Positions 7,593-16,231 of a DNA stretch of 38,599 bases are shown piece after piece. The DNA comes from Planctomycetes bacterium UBA4800 (GTDB lineage: Bacteria; Planctomycetota; UBA8108; UBA8890; UBA8898): positions 7,822-46,420 of the forward strand of contig DHGK01000125.1 in assembly GCA_002402755.1 (NCBI GenBank). The letters are read 5' to 3'. Every line of letters starts with the position of its first letter. Within the stretch, counting starts at the first letter, position 1. Below the pieces are notes generated by a model, which was not told the DNA's origin, made no database searches, and was given only the letters and a program-made list of their open reading frames with translations. The position numbers and the translations under genes are program-made.

Positions 7593-8654
7593 ATGGAGAG
7601 CTTGAAGAAGAACGGATTCCTGGTCGGCGTGATCGCCATGGTCATCGGGATCGGGGTCTTCGCCTACTTCGTCAGTTGGAGCTGGGGCATCAGCAAGTAC
7701 CACAGCCTTCAGCGCGAGGTCTCGAAGAACGAGAGCTCGCTCGGCGCCTACGCCAAGATGAAGCCCGAGGATCTTCCCACCGATCGCAAGCTCGAGAACG
7801 ACACCGAGCTTCAGACGGCGCTGCGGGGGATTCTCGCCGACGTCGAGCGGTTCTACACCGAGCGCGTCGAGAAGCTTGTACGCCTGCAGCTCGTCAAGGG
7901 CGGCGAGACGTTCACGGCGAGGGATGACGCGGCGTTCGGCTCCGCGTTCAACACGGCGCTCGACGAGCTGAACAAGAAGTACGCCGAGGTCCGCGCCGAG
8001 TACGTGAAGCGCGTGTACCCGGCGCACGTGGCCGCGAATCCCGAGGCGGCGCAGGCGCAGCCGAGGATCTCGTTGAGCCCGACGATCTCGAGCAACGAGG
8101 CCGATCTGGTCGAGGCGGCGCAGATGTGCCGCGTGACGACCGCGCTCATCGCGGCGGCGACCGAGGCGCGGTGGGGCGGACTCACGTCCGTCGTCTTCGA
8201 GAAGAAGAAGACGACGAAAGCGGCGGAGGAGAGATCCAGGACCCCGCGCGCGGCGGAAACCGCGAAGAAGGGCCCCGCGATGACCGGCAAGGGGGGCAAA
8301 TCCGCGACAAAGGAGGAACCGCCCCCCGTCGTTCCCGAGTACAGCGCCCGGGACCTGTACGAGCGCGTGAAGCTGACGGCGGCGGGCGAGATCCGGTTCG
8401 AGGACATCGGCCCGTTCCTGCACGCCCTGGAGCTGCGCGCGCAGGATGCGGACGACCCCGTGTTCTTCGTCGTCGATGAGTGCGTGCTGACCAAGCAGAA
8501 GGATCGGCTGCTCAAGCCGCTCTACAAGGCGCAGGAGCCGTTCCAGAAGCTCGACGATGCGAAGCAGGCGCCGCCGGACTTCGAGGTCAAGCTGCCCACG
8601 GCCACGATGCGGCTCACCCTGAGCGTGTTGAAATACAGAGGATTCGCCCAGTAG
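7593..8654 (+). CDS. Single-pass inner-membrane protein, PilO/Amuc_1100-like in position and architecture
   Basis: A 353-aa protein with a short cytoplasmic N-terminus, one transmembrane helix (about residues 9-30) and a large periplasmic part. The first soluble section is helical. A Lys/Pro-rich low-complexity linker spans about 200-250. The C-terminal section reads as a ferredoxin-like alpha/beta fold, with the strands FFVVDECVLTK and a final TMRLTLSVLKYRGF. This layout matches PilO and the Akkermansia protein Amuc_1100: helix, coiled section, linker, alpha/beta domain with a terminal strand. No catalytic motif is visible. It lies 6 nt after the PilM-N gene, as pilO follows pilN. It probably belongs to the inner-membrane alignment platform of the secretin machine. 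The family assignment is from recollection and was not searched. Confidence 0.65.
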   Translation: MESLKKNGFLVGVIAMVIGIGVFAYFVSWSWGISKYHSLQREVSKNESSLGAYAKMKPEDLPTDRKLENDTELQTALRGILADVERFYTERVEKLVRLQLVKGGETFTARDDAAFGSAFNTALDELNKKYAEVRAEYVKRVYPAHVAANPEAAQAQPRISLSPTISSNEADLVEAAQMCRVTTALIAAATEARWGGLTSVVFEKKKTTKAAEERSRTPRAAETAKKGPAMTGKGGKSATKEEPPPVVPEYSARDLYERVKLTAAGEIRFEDIGPFLHALELRAQDADDPVFFVVDECVLTKQKDRLLKPLYKAQEPFQKLDDAKQAPPDFEVKLPTATMRLTLSVLKYRGFAQ

Positions 8655-8676
8655 CGTACGAGCGTGAGGAGCAAGC

Positions 8677-9912
8677 ATGGCGTCGGTTAAGGAGCAACTT
8701 TCAGCCCACTGCGACAAGCTGGCGTTCGGCATCGTGGCGGTCATGGTGATCGCCATGATCGCCGTCACCTGGACGGGCGAGGACAAGATCTCGATCAGCC
8801 AGGACCGGATCGTGCAACACCTCAAGGCCATCGACGATCACAAGAAGGATGCGGAGCTGCTGCCCCCCGCGGAACCCCTCGATCCGAGGACGGACATCGC
8901 ACGGCGTTCGTCCAGGGCCTCGATCCCGAAGGATGCGTGGACGCCCTTCGCCATGGATGTCCAGCCTGCGGTCGTGCGCATCTACAGCAGGGCGGCGACG
9001 TTCGACTCCGTGCACGGGGAGCCGGCGATCACGAGCGTCGCCATAACCCGCGACGCGGAGAAGAAGAAGCCCGTCATCACGGTGACCTTCCGGTTCGGCG
9101 AGCTGATCGAGGTCGGCGACGCGGCGGCGCGCGTTGAGCGCCGGGCCGCCGGCACGACCGCGTGGCGGGTCGTCGCGACGATTCCGCATGCGGAGGGCAC
9201 GGACGTCTACACGTGCGTCGACGCCGATGTGGAGGCGGGCGCGAGCTACATGTACAAGGTGACGTCCACGGCGACTCGGCTGAAGTCGAAGTGGCGGGCG
9301 GATTCGGGCCCCACGAAGACGTGCAGGGAGCCGGCGCCGCCCGAGGCCGACCTCGGCAGCTACGCGGTTCCCGCGGACCTGCGGATGATGTTCGTCCAGG
9401 GGAAGGTCACCGACCTGTCCGGCCCGGGAGAGGGGTACTTCAACGTCGAGGCGTACGAGTACGCGGCGGGCGCGTCCGTCGTCGAGCGCATGATCAAGCG
9501 CGATGAGGTGCTCGGCCTGAACCGGAAGCCGGATGCCGCGAAGGATCTCCTTCCGCGCACGAGGTACTACCTGAACGTCGTCAAGCAGGGGGAGAAGGGC
9601 CTCGTGGCGGTGCTGAAAGACATCGACACGCGCAGGGAGATCCAGCTTCCGCAGGGCTCCTGGGTGCCGGGGTCGATCGAGTGCCCCAAGGCCTGGGAGG
9701 CGGCGGCCCCGCCGCCGCCGGCGGCGGAGGATGAGACCATCGCGCCGGAGGACGCGCCTCCGGCGGAGGCGGCGCCCGCGCCGCCGGAGTCCGAACCGGC
9801 GGCGCCCGACGAGCCCCCGGCCGAGGAAGAAACCGATCCCAAGGACGAACCGTCGGAGGATGAAGCAGGTGGGGCCGCCGAGGGCGATGCCGGCGGCGGT
9901 CCGTTCAAGTAG
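8677..9912 (+). CDS. Single-pass membrane protein with an FN3-like domain and acidic Pro-rich tail
   Basis: Not recognised as a named family. The 411-aa protein has an N-terminal transmembrane helix at about 15-31 and a linker. A beta-rich region at about 97-215 reads like a fibronectin type III domain, with strands such as VVRIYSR, VITVTFRF and a terminal SYMYKVTSTAT. A second beta-rich section runs to about 335. The tail, about 338-411, is almost entirely Pro, Ala, Glu and Asp. GAGGAG lies 6 nt before the ATG. It occupies the place of pilP, the periplasmic link between the PilN/PilO platform and the PilQ secretin, but no PilP lipobox or fold signature is seen. A bridging role is inferred from position and topology only. 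Confidence 0.6.
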   Translation: MASVKEQLSAHCDKLAFGIVAVMVIAMIAVTWTGEDKISISQDRIVQHLKAIDDHKKDAELLPPAEPLDPRTDIARRSSRASIPKDAWTPFAMDVQPAVVRIYSRAATFDSVHGEPAITSVAITRDAEKKKPVITVTFRFGELIEVGDAAARVERRAAGTTAWRVVATIPHAEGTDVYTCVDADVEAGASYMYKVTSTATRLKSKWRADSGPTKTCREPAPPEADLGSYAVPADLRMMFVQGKVTDLSGPGEGYFNVEAYEYAAGASVVERMIKRDEVLGLNRKPDAAKDLLPRTRYYLNVVKQGEKGLVAVLKDIDTRREIQLPQGSWVPGSIECPKAWEAAAPPPPAAEDETIAPEDAPPAEAAPAPPESEPAAPDEPPAEEETDPKDEPSEDEAGGAAEGDAGGGPFK

Positions 9913-9999
9913 AAGGAGAGCGTGCCTGTGTTGCAGACGAGGATGACAGCAGCGTGGCATGGGCTTTTGGGGCGCGTGTCCCGGAGAGAGGTTGCGACG

Positions 10000-12528
10000 A
10001 TGAACGCACATGAGCATCTGGGCGGAGGGAGGTTCTCCCGGACCGGCGGGAGGACGATCGCGCTGGCAGTGGCGGCGCTGCTTGCCTGGGGCGCCGCGGC
10101 GCAGGCGGCGGCGGCCGAGCCTTCGGCGCCCGGCGGCGTTGCGGCGGCGGGCGCGGAGGCCGCGCTCGCGTTCGAGGTGCGCCAGGAAACCGCCCGCGCG
10201 CTCCTGAAGGAGGCTCGCGCGTTGAAGGATGAGCTGCGGTACGGCGAGGCCGAGAAGAAGCTCGAGCAGGCGCTCAGGTACGATCCGGCGCTGACCGATG
10301 CGCAGGTCGAGCTGGATTCCGTGCGGTTCCTCCTGGGACGGCTCGTCGGCGAGCGGGCGGAGACGATCGGCAAGATCCGGGACGATCAGATGCTGCTCGT
10401 CGAGCAGGCGCAGGCGCAGCTCAAGCGGCTCTTCGCCGATGGCGAGGCCTTGATGGCGCAGAAGAAGTACGAGCAGGCCCTCGAGAAGTTCTCCCGCGCC
10501 GTGGAGATCGACAGCTACTACCCCTGGAGCCTCAACATGCCCGAGCTGGTCAAGGCCGCGCGCGTGCAGATCGATACGTGCACGCGCCTGCTGGCGGACC
10601 AGAAGGCCGAGGAGCGGCGGCAGATCGAGGCCGAGCTCCGGGCCCGCGCCGAGGGCGACCGCGTGCGGGAGGTCAAGTACACCGAGACCCGCATCAGGCT
10701 GTACAAGACCCAGGCCGAGGAGGCGCTCCTGGAGAGCAGGTTCGACAAGGCCGAGCAGCATGCGCTGCAAGTGCTCGAGCTCGATCCCCGAAACGCCGAC
10801 GCGCAGTCGATCCGCGCGCGGGCGAGGTATCTCCGGCACCTGTTCGCCAGGGACCGAATCGAGCGCGAGACCCGCAGGAACTGGGATCTGGTGCTGCGCG
10901 GCATCCTGGAGACGACGGTGTCCTACCACCACATCTTCCAGTTCCCGCCGCGGAAGGTCTGGGAGAAGCTGGGCGAGGAGCGCATCTCGCTGGAGGAGCA
11001 GGTCGCGGCCGAGGAGCCCATCGCGAACCGCGACGTGCGCAGAATCCTGGAGACGACCAAGATCCAGCGGATCAGCTTCGAGGACCGGCCGCTCCACGAG
11101 GTGCTCGACTACCTGAGCCAGATCGCGGGCGTCAGCTTCGTGCCGAACAAGTCCGCGCGCGAGGCCATGGAGTCCGATGATCTCAAGGTCAACCTGCCGG
11201 AAGTCCAGAGCCTCATGCTCAAGAACGTGCTCGACATCGTGCTGGAGGCCGTCGGCGAGGGCTACGGCTACCAGATTCAGAACGGCGCCGTCATCATCGG
11301 GCCGAGGAGCTCGCTCGCCGAGAAGATGCACCTGGCCTTCTACTCGGTCGAGGACATCGCCAACCAGCATCCGGACTATCCGGCGCCGCCCATGTCCGTC
11401 AACCTGACGGGCGGGCAGGACCAGGGCGGGAGCGTCCTCCTGGATATCGCGGATACGGCGGACACGACCAAGACCGGACTGCCCGGCGAGCAGCTCCTGG
11501 AGCTGATTCGCAAGCGCATCTTCGTCGACGATGAAAAGAACGGCACGGTCGAGATGCAGACCGGCAAGCTCGTCGTCAGGACGTCGCTGGAGAACCATCG
11601 CAAGATCAACGAACTGCTGGAGAGCCTGCGCAAGCTGTCCGGCGTGCTCGTCGCGAGCGAGGCGCGCTTCATCGACATCCAGGACAACATGCTGGAGGAG
11701 ATCGGCGTGAACATCGGCGGGACGGTCGAGAGCGCCCTGGAGTATCCGATCCCCGACGTGAACGGCCTGGGCACCTCGGTGGCATCCGGGTACGTGTTCC
11801 TCGACCGGCGCATGCGGTACGAGTCGCGCGCCGCGAACATCTCCGACTACAGCGGCGTCATGGGCACCGAGATCACGCCGTTCAACATCACGGCCCAGGG
11901 CGGCATGGCGCTGCAGTGGAACGTGCTGGAGGACTACCAGCTCGAGGCCATCCTCACCATGGTCCAGAAGAAGCAGAAGACGCGCTCGCTGGATGCGCCG
12001 CGCGTGCTCGCGTTCGATTCGCAGACGGCGCACACCATGGTGATCGACCAGATCGCGTACATCAAGGACGTCGATGTCAATCAGACCGGCGTCAGCCCCG
12101 TGATCAACCCGCTGATCGGGTCGTTCCGCGTGGGGTCGCTGCTCGAGATCCGCCCCACGGTCACGCACGACCGCAAGTTCGTCATCCTGGAGGTCAAGCC
12201 GACGACGGCCAAGCACATCGATTCGAAGTACGCGGACCTGAGCCTCGCCCAGGGCTACACCATGGTGCAGGTCGAGCTGCCCGTGATCCTGCTCTCGCGG
12301 ATCCAGACGACGATCACGATTCCGGACGGCGGATCCGTGCTCGTCGGCGGCTTGAAGAAGGTGATCGAGCAGGACAAGAGCATCAGCGTCCCGATCATCC
12401 AGCGGATCCCGATCCTCAACATAATGTTCGGCCGGCAGGGCCAGTCGCGGCTCCGCAACAGCCTGTTCGTGATGATCAAGGCGGACATCGTGATCGTGAA
12501 GGAAGAGGAGAAGCTCAACTTCCCGTAG
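10000..12528 (+). CDS. Type II/III secretin, PilQ-like outer-membrane pore (first of two)
   Basis: Secretins form multimeric gated pores in the outer membrane for pili or secretion. From the ATG at 10000 the protein is 842 aa. A signal peptide has its hydrophobic core in TIALAVAALLAWGAAAQA. TPR-like helical repeats cover about 40-330, an STN/N0-type domain about 347-440, an N1-like domain about 500-560 and the secretin core about 565-840. The core has the signature IPDGGSVLVGG near residue 773, followed by IIQRIPILNIMFG and a final SLFVMIKADIVI. GAGAGG stands 8 nt before this ATG. An upstream in-frame GTG at 9922 (AAGGAG only 3 nt away) or 9928 (9 nt away) would add a 26- or 24-residue extension, so the start is not certain. 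A second, different secretin follows. Confidence 0.87.
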   Translation: MNAHEHLGGGRFSRTGGRTIALAVAALLAWGAAAQAAAAEPSAPGGVAAAGAEAALAFEVRQETARALLKEARALKDELRYGEAEKKLEQALRYDPALTDAQVELDSVRFLLGRLVGERAETIGKIRDDQMLLVEQAQAQLKRLFADGEALMAQKKYEQALEKFSRAVEIDSYYPWSLNMPELVKAARVQIDTCTRLLADQKAEERRQIEAELRARAEGDRVREVKYTETRIRLYKTQAEEALLESRFDKAEQHALQVLELDPRNADAQSIRARARYLRHLFARDRIERETRRNWDLVLRGILETTVSYHHIFQFPPRKVWEKLGEERISLEEQVAAEEPIANRDVRRILETTKIQRISFEDRPLHEVLDYLSQIAGVSFVPNKSAREAMESDDLKVNLPEVQSLMLKNVLDIVLEAVGEGYGYQIQNGAVIIGPRSSLAEKMHLAFYSVEDIANQHPDYPAPPMSVNLTGGQDQGGSVLLDIADTADTTKTGLPGEQLLELIRKRIFVDDEKNGTVEMQTGKLVVRTSLENHRKINELLESLRKLSGVLVASEARFIDIQDNMLEEIGVNIGGTVESALEYPIPDVNGLGTSVASGYVFLDRRMRYESRAANISDYSGVMGTEITPFNITAQGGMALQWNVLEDYQLEAILTMVQKKQKTRSLDAPRVLAFDSQTAHTMVIDQIAYIKDVDVNQTGVSPVINPLIGSFRVGSLLEIRPTVTHDRKFVILEVKPTTAKHIDSKYADLSLAQGYTMVQVELPVILLSRIQTTITIPDGGSVLVGGLKKVIEQDKSISVPIIQRIPILNIMFGRQGQSRLRNSLFVMIKADIVIVKEEEKLNFP

Positions 12529-12655
12529 ACGGGACTTCAGGAGAACGCAGGGAGGAACGAGGCGGCGCCGCGGCGCGCGGACGCGGATTCCCGCGGGGCG
12601 CGCCGGCCGCAGCGAGGAGCATATGAGCGGACGAAGCAATCCAAAGGAGACGGGC

Positions 12656-15328
12656 ATGAGAAGGATCACTTCCGTTCTTGCGATCGGAGCACTCGTCGCG
12701 GCGGCCGGTTGCATGCAGCCGCAGAGGACGCGGCCGGCGCAGGCCGACGCCCCGACGAGATCATCGCAGCTCCGGGAGATCGACGAGCTGGAGCGCGCGA
12801 TGGAGATCGACGCGGCCGTGACGACGTCCGACGCGGCCCCGGCGCCGGACGCGGCTCCCATGCCCGCGCCGGCCCCGGCCGGGACGCTCCGGGCGGCCGA
12901 GGCCGCGGTCGCCGGGGCGGCCGATGAGAAGAAGAGCCTCAACCGCCAGATTGCAGCCGACTACATCGCGCGCGGCGACAAGAAGCGCGAGGGCGCGGAT
13001 TACCAGGCCGCGGCGGCGCTGTACGAGCAGGCGGTGAAGGCGGACGCGGAGAACGTCGAGGCGCGCGAGAAGCTGCGTCTGTCCGAGATGATGCTCGGCA
13101 AGCGCGACGCGTCCGTCGCGGCGGTCATGCAGGAGTGGAGCGCCGAGATGAACGTCGAGCGCGAGGCGCGCCTGAACGAGGTCGACCGCCTCATCGAGGA
13201 ATCCCTGAAGGCCATGACGGAGTACCGGCTCCAGGAAGCCCAGTTGATGCTCCAGCAGGCGAAAGCCCGGCTGGCGCTGTTCGAGGCCTCGACCGAGACG
13301 CAGGGCCGCCAGGCGCGCCTGGAGAACCTCCTGGTCCAGGCGAACGATCTCCTGCGGCGGCGCGCGGTCGAGACCCGCGAGCAGCAGGAAGCGGCGATCC
13401 GCACGGCGATCGAGAAGGACGCGGCGTTCCGCGACGAGCAGAAGAAGGAGCGGATCAGGGTGCTGGTCGAGGCCGCGAGCGAGGCCTACCGCCTGCAGGA
13501 TTACGCGCAGTGCGTGCAGATCTGCGAGGTCGTCCTGAAGGAGAATCCGCGCCAGATCCAGGCGCGCGCGCTCCTGAAGAAGTCCAGGGACATGGAGAAG
13601 TCCCTCTGGGAGCGGGAGCACGACGCGGCGCTCAAGGAGCACTCGAAGCTGACGTGGGAAGGGCTCGAGGATGCGGCCAAGCCGCCGTCGACCGCCTTCG
13701 AGTTCCCCGGCGAGGAGCGCTGGAACATCGTCAGGAAGCGCGAGGCCGATGTGCAGATCGGCATGATCGAGGAGTCCGAGGAGGTCAAGGAGATCAAGCG
13801 GCGCCTGGCGACCGCGCGGATCACGATCGACTTCGACAACAAGCCGCTCGCGGACGCCATCGACTACATCAAGAAGATCACCCAGATCAACATTCACATC
13901 GACAAGGACGTGGACCCCGAGGAGACGAAGGTCAAGCTCAACCTGACGCAGGTGAAGCTCCAGGATGCCCTCGAACTGATGATGCTGAACACGGGGCTGG
14001 CGTACACCTTCAGGAACAACGTCCTGACGATCACGGTGCCCGAGAAGGCCCGGGGCCTCGTTATCCTGAAGATCTACACGGTGACGGACATCCTGAGCAG
14101 GATCAGGGATTTCCCCGGCCCGAAGCTGGAGATCACGACTCCCGACGAGGAGACCGAATCCGGCGGCGGCCCCGGCGGCACCGGCTTCCAGTTCGAAGAG
14201 GGCGAGGAATCCAAGACGCTCGAGCCCGAGCAGCTCCAGAAGCTGGTGCAGGAGAGCACGGGCGGCCAGGACGTCTGGGACGGGGAGATCAACCGCATCC
14301 AGGTGCACCGCGGACAACTGCTCGTCGAGGCGAGCCCCGAACTGCACGCGAGGGTGGCCCGCGTGCTCGATGAGCTGCGCCAGGACGCCGACCTCTTCGT
14401 GGTCGTCAAGGCGCGGTTCGTCGACATCACGAACGATTTTCTGGAGGACATCGGCGTCGACTACCGCAATCTCAGCCAGCGCAACACGCCGTGGCGCAGC
14501 ACGTACAGCGGGCGCATCCACGACAGCCGGACGGGCGGGCAGGATCCGGGCTTCACCGACGCGCTGGGCGTGGAGAATCCGGAGCTGGTCGGGCGCATGC
14601 AGAACACCCTCGACGGCTACGCGAGCCTGATCCGCGGCGACCGCGTCTTCGGCGGCCCCGGCGGGCTGAGCGGCCTGAGCCTGCAGTTCATGATGGTCGA
14701 TCCGTACCAGATCAACGCGATCGTGCGCGCGGTCCAGGAGGAGAGCGGCGTCAAGTCGGTGATCGCGCCCGAGGTCACGGCGCACAACGGCCAGCGCGTG
14801 TACGTGTCGGTGATCACGCAGCGCTCGTACATCGCGGACTACGAGCTGGTGTCCGGCGGCACGACGTACACCCTGACGGAAGTCGCGGACCCGATCGTGC
14901 GCGTCAACGAGGAAGGCGTGGTGCTCGATGTGCGGCCGAGCGTGAGCGCGGACCGCAAGTACATCACGATCGATGTCCAGCCGACGCTCGCGACCCTCAT
15001 CGGCGGCGTGATCTCCACCGTGCTCATCAACCTCGGCACGGTCATGGCCGCGGCCATGCAGGTCCCGATCGGGCTGCCGAAGATGTCGATCCAGCGGACG
15101 TGGACGTCGGTCACCGTGCCGGACGGCGGCACGGTGCTCCTGGGCGGCTTCCGGAGCCTGGAGGAGCGCAAGTACCATTCCTCGATCCCGATCCTCGGGG
15201 ATATCCCGGTGCTGAACCTGCTCGTGAGCCGCAAGGCCGAGCTGCGGGAGAAACGCAGCCTGATCATCCTGCTGACGGCGAAGCTGGTCGACCTCCGGCA
15301 GGAGGAAATCGAGCGCTTCGGCCAGTAG
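12656..15328 (+). CDS. Second secretin, predicted lipoprotein
   Basis: An 890-aa secretin distinct from the one before it. AAAGGAG stands 6 nt before the ATG at 12656. That start places a short signal peptide before the lipobox AAGC, with Cys19 lipidated; the upstream ATG at 12623 would give a poorer signal. An Ala/Pro linker is followed by charged helical/TPR-like repeats (about 90-345) and an STN/N0-like domain (about 385-470). A Gly/Glu-rich insert (about 495-535) comes next, then a short N1-like piece and the secretin core (about 580-885), with VPDGGTVLLGG near 820 and SSIPILGDIPVLNLLVSRKA. A self-lipidated secretin may not need a separate pilotin. Whether it joins the first secretin in one ring or forms its own pore cannot be told. 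Confidence 0.87.
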   Translation: MRRITSVLAIGALVAAAGCMQPQRTRPAQADAPTRSSQLREIDELERAMEIDAAVTTSDAAPAPDAAPMPAPAPAGTLRAAEAAVAGAADEKKSLNRQIAADYIARGDKKREGADYQAAAALYEQAVKADAENVEAREKLRLSEMMLGKRDASVAAVMQEWSAEMNVEREARLNEVDRLIEESLKAMTEYRLQEAQLMLQQAKARLALFEASTETQGRQARLENLLVQANDLLRRRAVETREQQEAAIRTAIEKDAAFRDEQKKERIRVLVEAASEAYRLQDYAQCVQICEVVLKENPRQIQARALLKKSRDMEKSLWEREHDAALKEHSKLTWEGLEDAAKPPSTAFEFPGEERWNIVRKREADVQIGMIEESEEVKEIKRRLATARITIDFDNKPLADAIDYIKKITQINIHIDKDVDPEETKVKLNLTQVKLQDALELMMLNTGLAYTFRNNVLTITVPEKARGLVILKIYTVTDILSRIRDFPGPKLEITTPDEETESGGGPGGTGFQFEEGEESKTLEPEQLQKLVQESTGGQDVWDGEINRIQVHRGQLLVEASPELHARVARVLDELRQDADLFVVVKARFVDITNDFLEDIGVDYRNLSQRNTPWRSTYSGRIHDSRTGGQDPGFTDALGVENPELVGRMQNTLDGYASLIRGDRVFGGPGGLSGLSLQFMMVDPYQINAIVRAVQEESGVKSVIAPEVTAHNGQRVYVSVITQRSYIADYELVSGGTTYTLTEVADPIVRVNEEGVVLDVRPSVSADRKYITIDVQPTLATLIGGVISTVLINLGTVMAAAMQVPIGLPKMSIQRTWTSVTVPDGGTVLLGGFRSLEERKYHSSIPILGDIPVLNLLVSRKAELREKRSLIILLTAKLVDLRQEEIERFGQ

Positions 15329-15352
15329 CGCGCCGCGCGCGCGGCCGATATC

Positions 15353-15388
15353 ATCCGGGGAGGCGTTCGCGCCTCCCCGGATGTTTTT
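15353..15388 (+). terminator. Intrinsic terminator of the secretin operon
   Basis: A perfect 13-bp stem, ATCCGGGGAGGCG with CGCCTCCCCGGAT, encloses a TTCG tetraloop, and G plus five T residues follow. It starts 24 nt after the stop of the second secretin. It marks the end of the operon and implies a separate promoter, not identified, for the HAD gene downstream. Confidence 0.92.
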
Positions 15389-15436
15389 GTTGCCGGCGCG
15401 GGTGCGGCCGCCGGCGCCGCCGATGAGGAGATGCCC

Positions 15437-16231
15437 GTGTCCACGCTGCGCGCGATCTTCTTCGACCTGGACGATACGCTGTACTCGACGAGCGAGTTCG
15501 CCGAGCGCGCGCGGCGGAACAGCGTCGAGGCCATGATCAAGATGGGGCTGCGCGCCGACCCCGCCGTGCTCGCCGCGGAGCTCGGCGAGGTCGTCGAGGA
15601 GTTCTCGTCGAACTACGAGCGCCACTTCGACCAACTGCTCCGGCGGCTGCCCCGGCGCCTGTACCGCGGCGTGAATCCCGCGATCATCGTCGCGGCCGGC
15701 GTGGCGGCGTACCACGACACGAAGTTCCGGTATCTGTGCCCGTACGAGGACGCGTACGAGGCGCTGCGGGAGCTGGCGCGGACCGAGCTCGTCCGCGGCG
15801 TGATCACCGCGGGCCTCGCCGTCAAGCAGGCCGAGAAGCTCGTGCGCCTGCGCATCGCGCCGTTGCTGTCGCCCGGGGCCATCTTCATCTCCGACCAGCT
15901 CGGCGTCAACAAGCCGAACGTGAAGATGTACCAGCGCGCGTGCTCGGACCTGAATCTCAAGCCGGCGGAGACGATGTACGTCGGCGACAACGCGGCGATG
16001 GATATCGATCCCCCCAAGCGCATCGGAATGCAGACGGTCCATGTCGTCCGCGGCGGCAAGCACGCCGGCGAGGGCGCGGAGTGCGCGCCGGACTGGACGG
16101 TCGGCAACTTCTGGGAGCTTCTCGACGTGCTCCGCGATCACCTGGGGGTGGCGATGCCCCCGCGTACGGCCGAGGGCGGCCCCGAGCAGCATGCACACCA
16201 GGCTTCTGGTACTGACCGCGGCGTGGCCTAG
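15437..16231 (+). CDS. HAD superfamily (subfamily IA) hydrolase, TIGR02253-like
   Basis: A Mg-dependent phosphatase-type HAD protein of 264 aa. Motif I is FFDLDDTLY, motif II lies in GVITAGLA, the motif III lysine is in NKPNVKMY, and motif IV is YVGDNAAMDI. The cap region, with FAERARRNSVEAMI, SSNYERHFDQLL and GVAAYHDTKF, resembles the TIGR02253 group, best known from archaea; this is from memory. The substrate is unknown. The GTG at 15437 is preferred because GAGGAG lies 6 nt upstream. The ATG at 15431 directly abuts that site, which is too close. The 3' end overlaps the glycosyltransferase gene by 41 nt. Confidence 0.85.
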   Translation: MSTLRAIFFDLDDTLYSTSEFAERARRNSVEAMIKMGLRADPAVLAAELGEVVEEFSSNYERHFDQLLRRLPRRLYRGVNPAIIVAAGVAAYHDTKFRYLCPYEDAYEALRELARTELVRGVITAGLAVKQAEKLVRLRIAPLLSPGAIFISDQLGVNKPNVKMYQRACSDLNLKPAETMYVGDNAAMDIDPPKRIGMQTVHVVRGGKHAGEGAECAPDWTVGNFWELLDVLRDHLGVAMPPRTAEGGPEQHAHQASGTDRGVA

